DNA from: Smallanthus sonchifolius
Lineage: Eukaryota > Streptophyta > Magnoliopsida > Asterales > Asteraceae
Reading direction: 5' to 3'
DNA: 64,000 nt
Assembly: GCA_023525975.1 (NCBI GenBank)
Contig: CM042038.1
Span: 3,411,272 to 3,475,271 of the forward strand
Made by a program: the position numbers and the translations under genes. The notes beneath the pieces are model-generated. The model made no database searches. It saw only the letters and a program-made list of their open reading frames with translations, and had not been told where the DNA came from. This document shows positions 24,526-35,360 of this stretch, piece by piece; positions within the stretch are counted from its first letter, which is position 1, and every line of letters begins with the position of its first letter.

Positions 24526-26701
24526 TGTAACATCCCAAATAATAGAAAGTAAATAAAAAGGAAAAGAACAAGTGGGCTTGGCCCAGATTTCGGCCCATGG
24601 GCCGATATTAGAAGGAAACCCTTCTACATCTGCACACAGCCTCTCCCCATCCTCTCATTTGCGCAAGACTAGAAAGAGAAAGAGAGAGCTCAGTCTAGAG
24701 AGAGAAAGATCGGGATCAAGCTCAAAGTCTCGAAGATTTGTTGCTCACTACCTCTGGAGCATAAAGAAACAGGAAAGAAGCAGTAACAGGTAATCGCTAT
24801 ACCTAAATCTGAGTTTTTGTAACTTTCGGGTTAAAGGGTAAAAATCGAGTGAAGAGGTAGATTTTACGTGTGAAACTTGAAACAAACCACATATTTGGGT
24901 TCATGGGAAGTAAAGGAAGGTTTCGAATGTAAAAAGTTCAAAGCTTGATCGATTAGAATAAATGGCCAGATCTAGGGTTTCTGTTTGGGGAAGATGACTG
25001 AGTCATCGAAACTACATAGTTTCGATAGACAAAGTATGACTCGAAACTACCGAGTTTCGATTGTAGCAGACCCATCGAAACTACATAGTTTCGATACAGA
25101 CCCTAAACTTAAACTACTAAGATTTTACACAAGTCACCACTCGAAACTACATAGTTTCGATAGGCAAAGTATGACTCGAAACTACATAGTTTCGATAGAC
25201 AAAAGTATAACTCGAAACTACATAGTTTCGATAGACAAAGTATGACTCGAAACTACATAGTTTCGATAGGCAAAGTATGACTCGAAACTACCTAGTTTCG
25301 ATAGAAAGGGTACGACTCGAAACTACGGGGTTTATACTTAGTAATGTCTAGTGTCATTTAGGAGCAATACCTTATGCATATAACTTTATTATACAGATCG
25401 TGAGTAACCCTAGTGACGCTCAGTGACCAATTGAGAGCATTTCTGAGACCACCCATCAGGTGAGTTCAAGATCCCTATTTTACTGTTTTAGGGTGGTGTG
25501 CATACTCAAGAATTAGACGTTTATAAATAAATGTATATTATTTAATTAAACGTTTTGTAAGAAAGAAAGATAACGGTTGTTAAACCGAATGTTTTGACAG
25601 GAAGAAAGATAACGGTTGTTAAACCGAACGTTTTGAAAGAAAGAAAGAAAGAAGAATGGTTTATTTAACTATATGTTTTATAAACAAGAGAAAGAGAAGA
25701 AAGAATGGTTTACTTAACTATATGTTTTATAAACGAAGAGAAGAATAATAAGTCAAATACATTGTCTAATCTGTAAGAGTATGCTTATACGACGAAAGAC
25801 TTGGAGTAGTAGCGTAGTCCTAGAGGCTAGTGCTACTCTAAGCATAGTAGCAAGTCTTGAGGTAGTAGTATAGTCCTTGAGACTAGTGCTACCCGAAGCC
25901 GATGCTGCGTCATGGACAAGTCCATGATGTACCATGAGAAAAATCGGGACAGTGCTCGGCAGGGCATTGTAACGAGGATGTTGCAACTGGTTAAGATGAG
26001 TAACGACGGTTACTCTAGCGGCGACGGTCGCTAAGAAAGAATGAAGAAGCCCGCTTGGGGGCACAGAAAGTCGGTTATCGGCCTTTGGACGTTGAGCCTT
26101 AGGGAACAATAACCGCGAGAAAGAGTTTCTTCGGGAAGTAAGAACGAAGAAGCCCGCTCGGGGGCACAGAACAGATTGTAGACATTAATGTATGACTTAA
26201 AGAAAAGAGTACAAAGTAAATACGTATGAATATAGAAGAAGAAAGAAAGATTTTTATACGTATGTATTTTAAAGAAGGAAGACATATTTTAATGTGTATG
26301 TATTTAAAGAATAAAGAAAGATTTCATTGTATTACGTGTATAATATAATACGTATATTTAAAAGGGAAAATCCTTTTTATATATATATAAAGCTAAAGAA
26401 AACTTGAACTCACCAGCGTTAGCTGACTATTTTAGTATGCACATCAGGTAGCAAAGGAAAGGAAAAGAAATGATGCCGCTCGAGGGCTTAGGAGTGAATG
26501 GCTGGATGGCTGCTGCTGATGAAGACTGACATCCCCATTTGCTAGTTTTAGATTGTTGAACTATGTTTAAATTTTAAGTTTTAATTGACTCTGAATTTTG
26601 TAAAGACTTCCGCTGTTAGTTTAATGTTTGATTCAAAGTTTAAGAACTATGTATATGCAATGTTTGCCAACTGTGAGAGGTACCCGGTTTGGGTTCTTTC
26701 A
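24526..26701 (+). repeat. Gypsy LTR 3 (3' end of array)
   Basis: It ends GGTTCTTTCA followed by the target duplication TAAAA and no primer site, as expected of a terminal 3' LTR. Private changes are GGAAGG and GAATG (24,915-24,930 region) and GTTTCTTCGG (26,125 region). Its hairpin array lies at 25004-25332. Confidence 0.95.
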
Positions 26702-27179
26702 TAAAAACTTTCAATTCAACCTATATAACAGTTTCCATGAAGCCCTAGAAGGGTATCCAAAATTGACATCTCTGTTGCAAAAGAACTAGATAACATTTCG
26801 AGACAAGTTCTGACCATTCTCCCAAACATGGTTCTCCACCGGTGCCAGAATCTCTATGATGGGTGCATAGAAGTTGACCCGTTCTGATGCCTTTCGTTTC
26901 TTCGGCTTCTTCCGTTTCTCCCGTTAGACAACATCTTCTTTTTTTTGCGGAACAACTCGTATAGGTTTTCTTGACTCGTGTGAATTGAACGAAAAATTCA
27001 ATTAACATATAACCGTATTTGTAATAAGTTTTCACGGAATCTAACGTCGTGTCAAATAATTGGCACGCATATCGACGACTAAAATGTCATGTAAAATAAT
27101 TCTAAATTTTCATGTAAAATAATTCTAAATTTTTTTAAAATGAATTATTTTTTTTAAAACATATAAGAGTCATATCCCC
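26702..27179. other. Right half of the element split by the Gypsy array
   Basis: Contiguous with 9,993 before the retrotransposon inserted. On the minus strand, between about 26,745 and 26,935, a coding-like text can be read (ERVNFYAPIIEIL, then VWENGQNLSRNV) with a stop after it. I do not recognise it. The rest is AT-rich. Confidence 0.4.
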
Positions 27180-27255
27180 TTATACGATTCGTATAGGGTT
27201 TGTGCCCAGATTGACACCATGACATGCATATGAGTCGTATTGACTATACGAGTTG
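27180..27255. repeat. TATACG palindromes, right half of split element
   Basis: TATACGATTCGTATAG at 27181-27196. A hairpin follows at about 27229-27255, where ATATGAGTCGTAT and TATACGAGTTGTG face each other across the loop TGAC. This is the same design as at 8889-9033, and as the MULE-locus hairpins, which also have loops such as TGATCT. Confidence 0.7.
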
Positions 27256-27558
27256 TGTTTCAGAGTGTTCAGGGTGTCCCAAGATCCACGCCCTTAATAA
27301 AAATGTTTTAATTGAAATATGTCATTATGCATGAGGTCTTAATTATATTCGATTTCTAGAAGTTTTAACTTATGTTCTAGCTTACAAAAATGGAATTTTT
27401 AAAATTTAGCATACATGTATTGAAGTTCAAATTTTTTTGTTTAATCATATTGTGCAAGGATTCATTATTTTCACTAAATTAGTATAAAGTTGTTAATGAT
27501 TCATTCTTCTCACTAAAAATATTGTGGTAGAAACTACGTTCCACGCAAGCACATAAGC

Positions 27559-28065
27559 GGAATTCTCCTTAATATTGAATTACAAAGTGAAATGAATAGT
27601 AAACTTTTGGTGATTTGTATTTTGGCCACAAAACTTTGTTTTTTTTAAATTGGCACAAAAATGTTAATGTTTTAGCCACATAGTAAAGTTTTGATGGTTT
27701 ATGTTTTGGCCACACAACTTTGTGGTTTTCAAATTGGCACAAAAACATTTTAGTGCTTTATGTTTTGGCCACACAAGTTTGTGGTTTTCAAATTCTACCT
27801 AATATTGAATTACAAAGTAAAATGAATAGTAAACTTTTGGTGATTTGTATTTTGGCCACAAAACTTTTTTTTTAAATTGGCACAAAAATGTTTATGTTTT
27901 AGCCACATAGTAAAGTTTTGGTGGTTTATGTTTTGGCCACACAACTTTGTGGCTTTCAAATTGACACAAAAACATTTTAGTGCTTTATGTTTTGACCACA
28001 CAAGTTTGTGGTTTTCAAATTGGCATAAAAGTTTGTGTATTTACACATTTGATACAAAACTTTAG
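27559..28065. repeat. Two-level tandem repeat (about 228-bp unit containing shorter repeats)
   Basis: CCT(T)AATATTGAATTACAAAG begins two large copies about 228 bp apart (near 27,570 and 27,797). Within each, shorter units built on TTTTGGCCACA(C)AA and AAATTGGCACAAAAA recur every 60 bp or so. The open frames on both strands here are products of the repeat, not genes. Confidence 0.8.
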
Positions 28066-28675
28066 GAATTCAAGTAGTATTAATAATAGTTTTTGTTAAC
28101 GTTTTTTTTAAATGGGATGCACGGGTTTGTTTATTTTTTTTAGTGTTTCGAGTGTTTTTTTATCTTTCGAGCCAAATCGATAGCTACCAAATTCCCACCG
28201 CGTTAATCCGACGCCGCCGCAACGCGAGGCAGACAAATTTCCTAGTTATCATGATTTATGTTGCTAATTAATTAACCCGGCTTCTCATCTAACCACGTGA
28301 CCTAACAGCAGCCACAGAAACGTCTAAAAGACCAAGACTTGCAGAATAAACAATGTTTTGGATAGGACGAAGCAGTTGAAATCAAGTTGCGGGCCATAGA
28401 AAAACAAAATATATGTGGTGTTGCTGACGCTGCATCAACAAAATTAAACCATTCCATATTTTAGTGGCTGCATAATAATTAATGCAAATAATTGATTAAT
28501 TTCTTAATTAACACAAAGATCTCATCTCTTGTAATATGCATGCACTTAATTCTATGAAGTTGTTTTCCAACTCATATTTAAAGAAAGGTTGTTTCACAGT
28601 TATAAAAAATGTTTTAAAAATATATATATCTGTAGTTTCTTAAAGATTGTTGATAACAAGAGAAAACATGACTTA
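28066..28675. other. AT-rich spacer, no gene seen
   Basis: No domain or repeat structure that I can name. Confidence 0.5.
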
Positions 28676-28866
28676 GGATTGTTTGGTTCATTAAGAGTTA
28701 AAACATTAAGAGCTTTTAATGGTTTAGCATTGTTTTTGAGCTAAACCATTAACAAATTGGATGAACTATTAAGATGCTGGCAAAATCTGAAACAAACACC
28801 TTCTACCTCTGACCGATTCAGAGGTAGTATTTTAATGGAATCATTAAAAGGCTATCAAACAACCCC
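28676..28866. mobile_element. Tourist-like (PIF/Harbinger) MITE
   Basis: A 191-bp element starting GGATTGTTTGGT and ending ATCAAACAACCCC, giving a terminal inverted repeat of about 12 bp with mismatches. TTA lies on both sides (28673-28675, 28867-28869), the target duplication of PIF/Harbinger elements. It has no coding capacity and contains a small internal hairpin CTACCTCTGA-CCGAT-TCAGAGGTAG. Confidence 0.8.
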
Positions 28867-29004
28867 TTATTCTTTTTAGAAGATACATCGAGGATCGACA
28901 GCCGATATGTTGATATTAACAACGCAAAATTATAAAAGATAGATCAATGCAATTGATCATATTGGATGATAAAACAACTTCATTAACAAGGGAACAAGAA
29001 ATCT

Positions 29005-29416
29005 TGTATCATCCTGAAATCCTATCATTTTAATTATTTATTTTGGGATCATAGTTATAAAATAAAGATCGAGGGGCCAAAGTTGTAAACGCGAATGTAG
29101 GATGGTGGCCCTTAACCTAGCCGCCACCCCTCCCCTCTCTCATTCATCACCATCTTTCTTGCCCTAGAGGGAGAAAGTGAGTAGGTTTAGAGAGCTGGGA
29201 AATCGTTCTTATTGCCTTCTATCTCAAACTTGGACGATTGGGATAGCTAAAATATAGAATTCTAATCGATTTGAGGTGCGTTTCACCATCTAATCCGCCA
29301 TTTTTCGTTCTTGGTGGGTAACATATGGGTTTTTATTAAAAGATCAAATTTTTATTTGTCTATGTGCATGAAAATATTAGATCTAGTATTGCATGAGTTA
29401 AATCAGAAGATAACTG
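29005..29416 (+). repeat. Decayed Gypsy LTR, 5' portion
   Basis: Begins TGTATCATCCTGAAATCCT, comparable with TGTAACATCCC of the other LTRs here. It continues with a CT-rich leader and AGAGAG-type text in the same order as LTR 1. It is interrupted by the hAT element at 29,425. Later parts seem to lie at 30,127-31,147 and 33,478-33,752. Confidence 0.45.
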
Positions 29417-29424
29417 TTTTGATG

Positions 29425-30118
29425 CAGGGACGAAGGTTTGAAGGGGCCAGCGTGGCCCCGGCTCCCGCCGTTTTTCCGTTAGTAGTGTAAATTTTTCTTT
29501 TTTCATCTGAAATTTTTTTTACGTATTAAGCCGGCCCCCGCTCTTTTATTTCCCTAAAGAATTCTTGGCCCCATATGATTTATTATCCTTAAAAAATTAG
29601 TTCAATGTTATGTTCAGATTGATTCGATAAGTTATGGGTACGAAATTAAAAATTAAAAAATAGATTGTTCATTTAAAAAATAAAAGTATAAGTTTAGGGG
29701 GGGATGAAAAATTCAAAATTAATTTACCCTAACTTAATTTTCCCTAAAACAATCGATCCGAGACCTTGAAACTTAACGAAATTTAGCAATGAAAATATCC
29801 AATAATCGCCTTCGCAATAAGATGGCAGACGAGTATCTTGCGAATAGCTTGGTGATTTACATAGAAAAAGAAATTGCTAATAAGTTTGATTCGGAATCCA
29901 TAATCGATGAATTCAAAAACATTAAAGGTCATCGGGCGGAGTTGTAATTTTCTTCCATTCCAGGTACTTATTTGTCTCGAATTATAATAGATAGTTTTAT
30001 ATTTAAAGTTATTTGTTTGGCACGACCCGAATATATAATTTGAAACATAGTGATAGGAAAAAAAATTGGTCTCGTGACTTTCGGCCCCCGCTACTTAGTT
30101 TTTCAAGCTCTGTCACTG
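29425..30118 (+). mobile_element. hAT element (ZMYM1/TTF-type), internally deleted
   Basis: A 694-bp element with imperfect inverted ends CAGGGACGAAGGTTTGAA / TTCAAGCTCTGTCACTG, flanked by identical 8-bp copies of TTTTGATG (29417-29424 and 30119-30126). Both subterminal regions are rich in GGCCCC / GGCCCCCG. Inside it keeps only the last piece of a transposase frame. The perfect target duplication makes the boundaries secure. Confidence 0.88.
29789..29947 (+). pseudogene. C-terminal fragment of hAT transposase
   Basis: A 52-residue frame containing RLRNKMADEYLANSLVIYIE and ending with HRAEL and a stop. The pattern of this segment, with basic residues, then L(A/N)xSLVxYIEKEI, then a short acidic helix, is what I know as the very C-terminus of TTF/ZMYM1-like hAT transposases, part of the dimerisation region. 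The catalytic part is absent. It lies inside the hAT element at 29,425-30,118 and reads towards its right end, as expected for an internal deletion that kept the gene's last exon. Confidence 0.65.
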
Positions 30119-30126
30119 TTTTGATG

Positions 30127-31147
30127 TGTATTGTCTATGACTGTTCGTACAGATTTGAACGTCTGAACCTGGCACGGATCATAGTTCCCCTCTTTTGTAG
30201 GGTATTGATACCATCTTCTTCTATACAGCTCCAATCCTTCTTGACCAATCTTGATATACCTTTTCCCAGGTCCTAGAACCGATCAAAGAAAAAAACAAGC
30301 CCGCTACCCGATTGCCTCTACTGTTTTTCTGCTTTACCTGCTAGGCAAGACTAGATTCAAAGTCTCCTACTTTAACGAATCTTTCCTGTCCGCCTACCCG
30401 CGAATCCGATCAGATATCTTCTGCAAAAAGAACCTACCCCCGGTTACTCAAATATACTGAGTGAGTTCTATCTTTACTTTCATATTTATAAACTTTACCT
30501 ATCATTAGTTTTCTTTCATTAAACATATTATGTGTTCTTTCCAAAACGCTTTCTTTTCCTTTCAAAACCATCACTTTACTATAATTTCGGAAGTGTCACT
30601 TTGCTTCACTATAGAAACTCTCACTTTCTTTTCTTTCTTAATGTAACTTTATAATTCTAATGTTCTTCATTAATACTATCACAACATATTCGAGCCTTTT
30701 TCTTATGACAAGGCTCCTCTATGCTTGCATGAAACAAGACTCTTTTCTACTATCGGTGCTTACATAAAGCAAGGCTTCTATCACTGCTTGGACAAGGCCA
30801 AAACTCCTGTCAATGATTGGACAAGGCCAAGACTCCTGTCAATGCTTGGATAAAGCCAATACTCCTGTCAATCATACATAACATTCAACTGTACACATAA
30901 GCAAACAATTCGATTAACACATATTATCACATAAGTACATAACATGACGTCTATCACTATCGTTCAATATTATTATACTGCTTTCGTTATAAGTTTATTC
31001 TTTACCTTTCTATTAATACTGTGATAAAACATTTGTTATTAGTTACTATCATTGTATTTCTTTATCTTTCGTTTAAAAAATGTTTTCTTTCTAAGCATGC
31101 ACATAATAGCAAACTTATAAGAAACTCACCTGTGGTAACTGACTATC
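30127..31147 (+). repeat. Decayed Gypsy LTR, middle portion
   Basis: It contains GAGTGAGTTCTATC near 30,470 and GAAACTCACCTGTGGTAACTG near 31,122, which match in order the GGTGAGTTC and GAACTCACCAGCGTTAGCTG blocks of the complete LTRs. It is heavily diverged. The open frames at 30,013-30,460 are not convincing genes. Confidence 0.4.
30775..30870. repeat. Tandem repeat of about 33 bp
   Basis: Three imperfect copies of a unit built on GCTTGGACAAGGCCAA and ACTCCTGTCAATG. Shorter relatives (ACAAGGCTCCT, GCAAGGCTTCT) precede it from about 30,705. Confidence 0.7.
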
Positions 31148-31338
31148 AGTGTCGAATTTTAATTGAATCTGTAGACTTTATCACACTAAGTATCCGCCTA
31201 AATACTCAGAGTATTCACACTAGGTATTCTCTTGAATACCCAAGGTATTTGCCCTATGTCACATCTCAAAACCGACATTTCTTTTCGTTTCAGCTTCGGG
31301 AACAAATGGTATATACCCCTAGCCGAACTTTGTAGTTT

Positions 31339-31441
31339 TCTTGGTTTTCGCATAAATTTGTAGTTTTCTCTTGATTCTTCCCTTATATATATATTATTTA
31401 GAGGAGAAACCAAGAGAAACTACAAAGTTATGCGAAAACCA
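31339..31441. repeat. Foldback with roughly 30-bp arms
   Basis: The left arm (31339-31373) contains TTGGTTTTCGCATAAATTTG then TAGTTTTCTCTTG. The right arm (31411-31441) contains CAAGAGAAACTAC then AAAGTTATGCGAAAACC. The spacer is about 37 bases and AT-rich. A third, direct copy of the word ACTTTGTAGTTTTCTTGG lies at 31,327. It could be the core of a MITE or a chance remnant. Confidence 0.65.
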
Positions 31442-31562
31442 TTCTCAACCAATGATGATTTTTTTATGCAATTAATTATCACTAAATTTCATGAACATAT
31501 TTGTTAGTTTATATTCCTAAACGTAGTATTATGTTATACAATTGATTTTTTTTTCAAAAGGT

Positions 31563-31900
31563 AATTTTTTTTATTAGCTAGAACGACCGGGAAAAAACCG
31601 GAACAATATAGTTATATCATAATTACAAGAAATCGAAAGAGATTGAATCCTTCCATTGAATGGATTTGTGTTTTGATCTATCCTTCGAACATAAAAACCT
31701 GAACGACTTGATATCTTTAATCATTTTCTCCACTTTTATTATTTTGTTTGAAAAGCGGGCTCCGTTTCATGTTTTCCAGATGCACCAGCAAGCGATTAGA
31801 TTGATTCCATGGATCACTACCATTTGGGATTCACTCTTCCAAATTGTCTCGTGTAGAACTAGTAGATCTGTGGCTGAAAACACATAGATTTATGGGATGT
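31563..31900 (-). pseudogene. Minus-strand 3' fragment of an L1-type LINE
   Basis: Read on the minus strand, 31,628-31,790 gives a broken translation with CIWKT, then NGARFSNK, then IKDIKSFRFLCSKDRSK and KSIQWKDSISFDF. This aligns in order with the C-terminal text of the LINE at 35.4-37.7 kb (KLRNGVIFGGKK, FEDLKSVSFMWVKNRAG). A short 3' UTR with CCGG and an A-rich end (T-run on the plus strand near 31,568) follows. Stops interrupt the frame. It is an old, 5'-truncated copy. Confidence 0.6.
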
Positions 31901-32957
31901 TGCACCACGTACTGATGTATTGCTAGACGACCGTTTCTGCCTCCTCCTCGCATACAATTGATTTCTTGATCAGTAGTAATTGTCGTTTGCCATTCTATAT
32001 ACGTCATGTTTATCTTTTTTTTAAGATAAGGCGGAACTATATAAAACAACCGAAAAAACCACCCCCTTAAGCCAGCAGCTAATGGGGGGGGGGGGTCAAA
32101 GTACAAACTAAACCATTAAAACGACTGAAACTAAAAAAAAAACACGACATTAAAAAACATTGAACTGAAAAGAACACAGATCCTTCAAACTAACGGTACT
32201 CATCCTTGATGTATTCGATATCCATAAGTGGATATCTTATTTTATAAGACTTAATTCACATCATGGAGCCATTATGATTATACCTGAAATTAATTATTAC
32301 ACGTGACTAATTAAACGCCAAATGGCCATAAAATGATAACCATATACCAACGTCTCATCCATCACATCTCCCCACCAGCTTCCTTAGTCTTTGTAGATAG
32401 AGACCACCCAATTGAGACAGTGACCACAAAAAAGTAAGTATCGAGGATAATAAAAAGATAACCAATCCTTGCACGTTTATGTTGCAATTGGTTCATTTTT
32501 TTCCTGATAAAGAAAAAGTGAAAAAAAAAACTTATAAAGTTAGTGTTAGTGGGTCCAAAGTTCGTTCATCACAATATATATCTGGACTTTTTATTTTTTT
32601 TATTATTATTAATTTCTTTTTGCAACAGATCGAATCTACTCCACCGACGACTTACTCTCTTCTGCACCTTTTTGCTTTACAAACCCTTTATCTTTTATTT
32701 GTAATTTCCTATAGTAAGTAAACATTGTTGTCGTCAAAATTACAAATGTTTTCAATTATTAAAGTTTAATATAAGAGTTTAGTTAATGGGTTTCTAGCAA
32801 ACCCAGTTTTTTTCTTTTGAGAAAAGGTATATTAAGAGCATGATCATCAAGAGCTCCACTGATGGTAGGATGATCATGCTAAATGCTATAATGAACATAT
32901 GTTAATTACTACTAATACGGTATACACCCTGTGGTTTCAAAAGAAATATGTTAAAAA
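31901..32957. other. AT-rich spacer, no gene seen
   Basis: Contains a G-run of about ten bases near 32,085. No recognisable element. Confidence 0.45.
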
Positions 32958-33281
32958 TGTTGGGGTAATCTTGTCATAGTCCAATGATCTAGTGGGTTAA
33001 TTAGTAACTTTATTAAATTAGATTGTCATGGGTTTTGATTTGTGTCCATCAGTGAAGTTAGGGATAGATTTGGTTTAGTTATTTAATTGTTTATTTGATT
33101 TTCTAGTTGGGTTAGGCGTATGAGTCTTGGGTGACAAGTTATTTAACTATAAATAGGGGGTCATTGTAAATTTAAGTTATTTTGTACATACTCTTTCATT
33201 AATAAAAAAGAGCCGACCTTATTGTTTAGATAAAAAAAACCTGCGTTTTTGTTTATTCCGAATGCAAGCTCTATACCTTTA
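32958..33281 (+). repeat. Copia-type LTR (5' LTR remnant)
   Basis: Starts TGTTGGGGTAATC and runs about 324 bp. It has a TATA box (TATAAATA, 33148-33155), a short leader and AATAAA at 33201-33206. After it comes TTGGTATTAGAAC, a slightly mutated initiator-methionine primer site at 33284-33295. The order promoter, poly-A signal and primer site is that of a small Copia LTR. The internal region is lost after about 200 bases. Confidence 0.65.
33148..33155 (+). promoter_or_regulatory. TATA box of the Copia LTR
   Basis: TATAAATA about 50 bases upstream of the poly-A signal, the usual spacing in compact Copia LTRs. Confidence 0.55.
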
Positions 33282-33477
33282 ATTGGTATTAGAACGTTAA
33301 AGCTCTAGGACCCGGGTGAAAACAAGCTGTTGCATAAGTTGTAAAGCACCAAAGTTTCGGATCAATTTTTTTTACAATAGAACCGGGCGAGTTAGGAGGC
33401 TGAATAAAATTACCACAGCTTCAATCCGGGTGATCAGTCAGACCCGGACCTTCCCGCCAAGGATAAAAACGGGACTG

Positions 33478-33752
33478 TTAGTATGCACATCATGTTAGAG
33501 AAAGATAGACCAGACAAGTTGCGAGACCTTGGATAGCATGGACCGACGACTGCTTAACTATGAAGACTGACATTTCCTTAATTTGATAGTTTATAAACAA
33601 TGGTGTTTAAAGTTTTAATCCTTGTGAAATTTTGAATGTTTTAGACAAGACTTTTGCTGTAAAAAAATCTGATTTTTTTTTTCCTGGTTTACTATGAATG
33701 GTTATTTTGTACCAACTATGAGATATACTCGGTTTAAAGAGTTTCGGTATCA
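33478..33752 (+). repeat. Decayed Gypsy LTR, 3' end with primer-site trace
   Basis: TTAGTATGCACATCATG, then GAAGACTGACAT, then GTTTAAAGTTTTAAT, CTTTTGCTGT, ACCAACTATGAGATAT and CGGTTTAAAGAGTTTCGGTATCA follow the order of the last 280 bp of LTR 1. The last words correspond to CCGGTTTGGG...AGTTGGTATCA, so the LTR end and the start of the primer site are recognisable. It probably belongs with 29,005-31,147, separated by later insertions. Confidence 0.6.
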
Positions 33753-35346
33753 TTTACATATATGTAAACATGCATACATATATGTAAACATATATGTAAT
33801 TGATTAAAAAATAAGAAAAAAACGAATTGCTTTTGAAAGTAAACGATTTACGTATATATATATCAAATTACATAAAAAATCTAATAGTTGAGATCAATTT
33901 TATTTTATTTTTATATACTAGATAGGAGAGAGATAAGAGAATTATTCGTGTTTTTTTAAACTACCCGATCAATTTATCCTTCTTATCCTTAATCAACATA
34001 TTTTAGTTTCAATTTATTTACCTAATTGTGATTGAAGTACCTACCATTGATAGATCAGTGGTTGTAATTGTAATCGGTTTTTAAGTTTTTTTTTTTTGAA
34101 CGGCAGCACCTAGATATTTTAGGATAATTGGGTTTTCTCCGGACAACACCTAGAACATCTAGGACAGCCCACCACAGGAGGAACCCCCAACTGGGTAAAC
34201 CCATTGACTTGGCCACATACCCTTTTTTTGTTGTTGCCAAGATTCGATCCCAAGACCTCCACTATGAAAAGTCTTAGAGCTAACATTGCACCAAATGACC
34301 AACGATTTTTAAGTAAATCATGGTTTTTGCTTAACCACATCTCTGGCGTGACATATTTGTTACTCCCCATTGGTTGTTTTTTTTTTGGCAAAATTAAAAG
34401 TGAATGGCTAATTTGTCAAGCTATGTTGATGGCTTGTTTGGTGATTTTTCTTAAAGATTATTTATTAAAAACTAGGTTAAAATCTCGTGTATTATACAGG
34501 GTAAATAAATAAAATGTTATATATTTAGTAATAAAAATTTTATATTTTAAAAAACCCGTGTAATACACGGGTTGAATAAACCAGTACATTACATCGGTTG
34601 AATAAAATATAATGTAATTTGTTAACAAACATATTTGTCAAAATATGTTTTTAAAAAATGTAATTTGTCGTGACAGTTATAAGGCCTGTTAAGTTAGTTT
34701 TTAAAACATTTTTTTCAACTGAGTATTATTTTTTTAATTTAATTGATAAATGTTAGTTCATATTAATTTCATTTGATTGATGATATAATAACTATTTATA
34801 ATTAAATAATAAGTATTCGTAATTAGATTTATTAATATAAATATTATTATTTAATAGAAGAGAGAAATAGAAAATCTAATATTTAATAGAAGAGATAGCC
34901 AAAAAAATAAAGATGAGATGCAGCTAGATAGTGTCATGGATAGATTTTCATTTATTACTATCCATTTTCATTTATTAAAGTAGTAAGATAAAAAAACCAA
35001 ATTAGTCAAACTTGGTGAAAACTAAATAGTACCAATCAAAGTCCCAATTACTGGACCGTACTCGTAAAACAAACAAAATTTGTTTGATGGATTTTCAATG
35101 GGTAACTTTTAGAAGATTAAAAAAACTAAAAACTTTGATATTGAGATACAAATTGATAATTCTTCGGCCATTCATCGCTATTATTATCTTTCAGTTTTAA
35201 TAATGAGTTAATAACTCGGTGCTAAATTTAGAACTTTAGTGGCCGACGACAAAAACTATATTACAATATTTAATGTTAAACTCCTAAACTCCATTGGCTT
35301 CTGATTATAAATCATTATCTTCCAATTTTGTCATTTAATTCTGCTT
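33753..35346. other. AT-rich spacer with a small palindrome and a possible reversed LINE tail
   Basis: From about 34,089 a T-run followed by GAACGGCAGCACC resembles the reversed end of the LINE at 37.6 kb (GCCATTC then A-run), so a decayed minus-strand LINE tail is possible to about 34,330. At 34,551-34,571 lies AACCCGTGTA-A-TACACGGGTT, a near-perfect palindrome whose weaker relative is at 34,483. No gene is visible. Confidence 0.4.
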
Positions 35347-35360
35347 AAGTGGATAGTGAT

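Larger units (their letters stand above)
9994..26701 (+). mobile_element. Tandem Gypsy retrotransposon array: LTR-internal-LTR-internal-LTR
   Basis: Three 2,176-bp LTRs (9994-12169, 17262-19437, 24526-26701) alternate with two internal regions (12170-17261, 5,092 bp; 19438-24525, 5,088 bp). The first and last LTR are flanked by the same 5-bp duplication TAAAA (9989-9993 and 26702-26706), and no duplication lies at the inner junctions. The whole array therefore descends from one insertion that was later duplicated, most simply by unequal exchange between LTRs. By eye the LTRs differ pairwise at only about 6-7 sites, so both insertion and duplication are recent. Gag, Asp protease, RT, RNase H, integrase and a chromodomain-like tail, an iMet primer site and long LTRs fit a chromovirus, probably of the Tekay/Del type. 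Confidence 0.95.
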
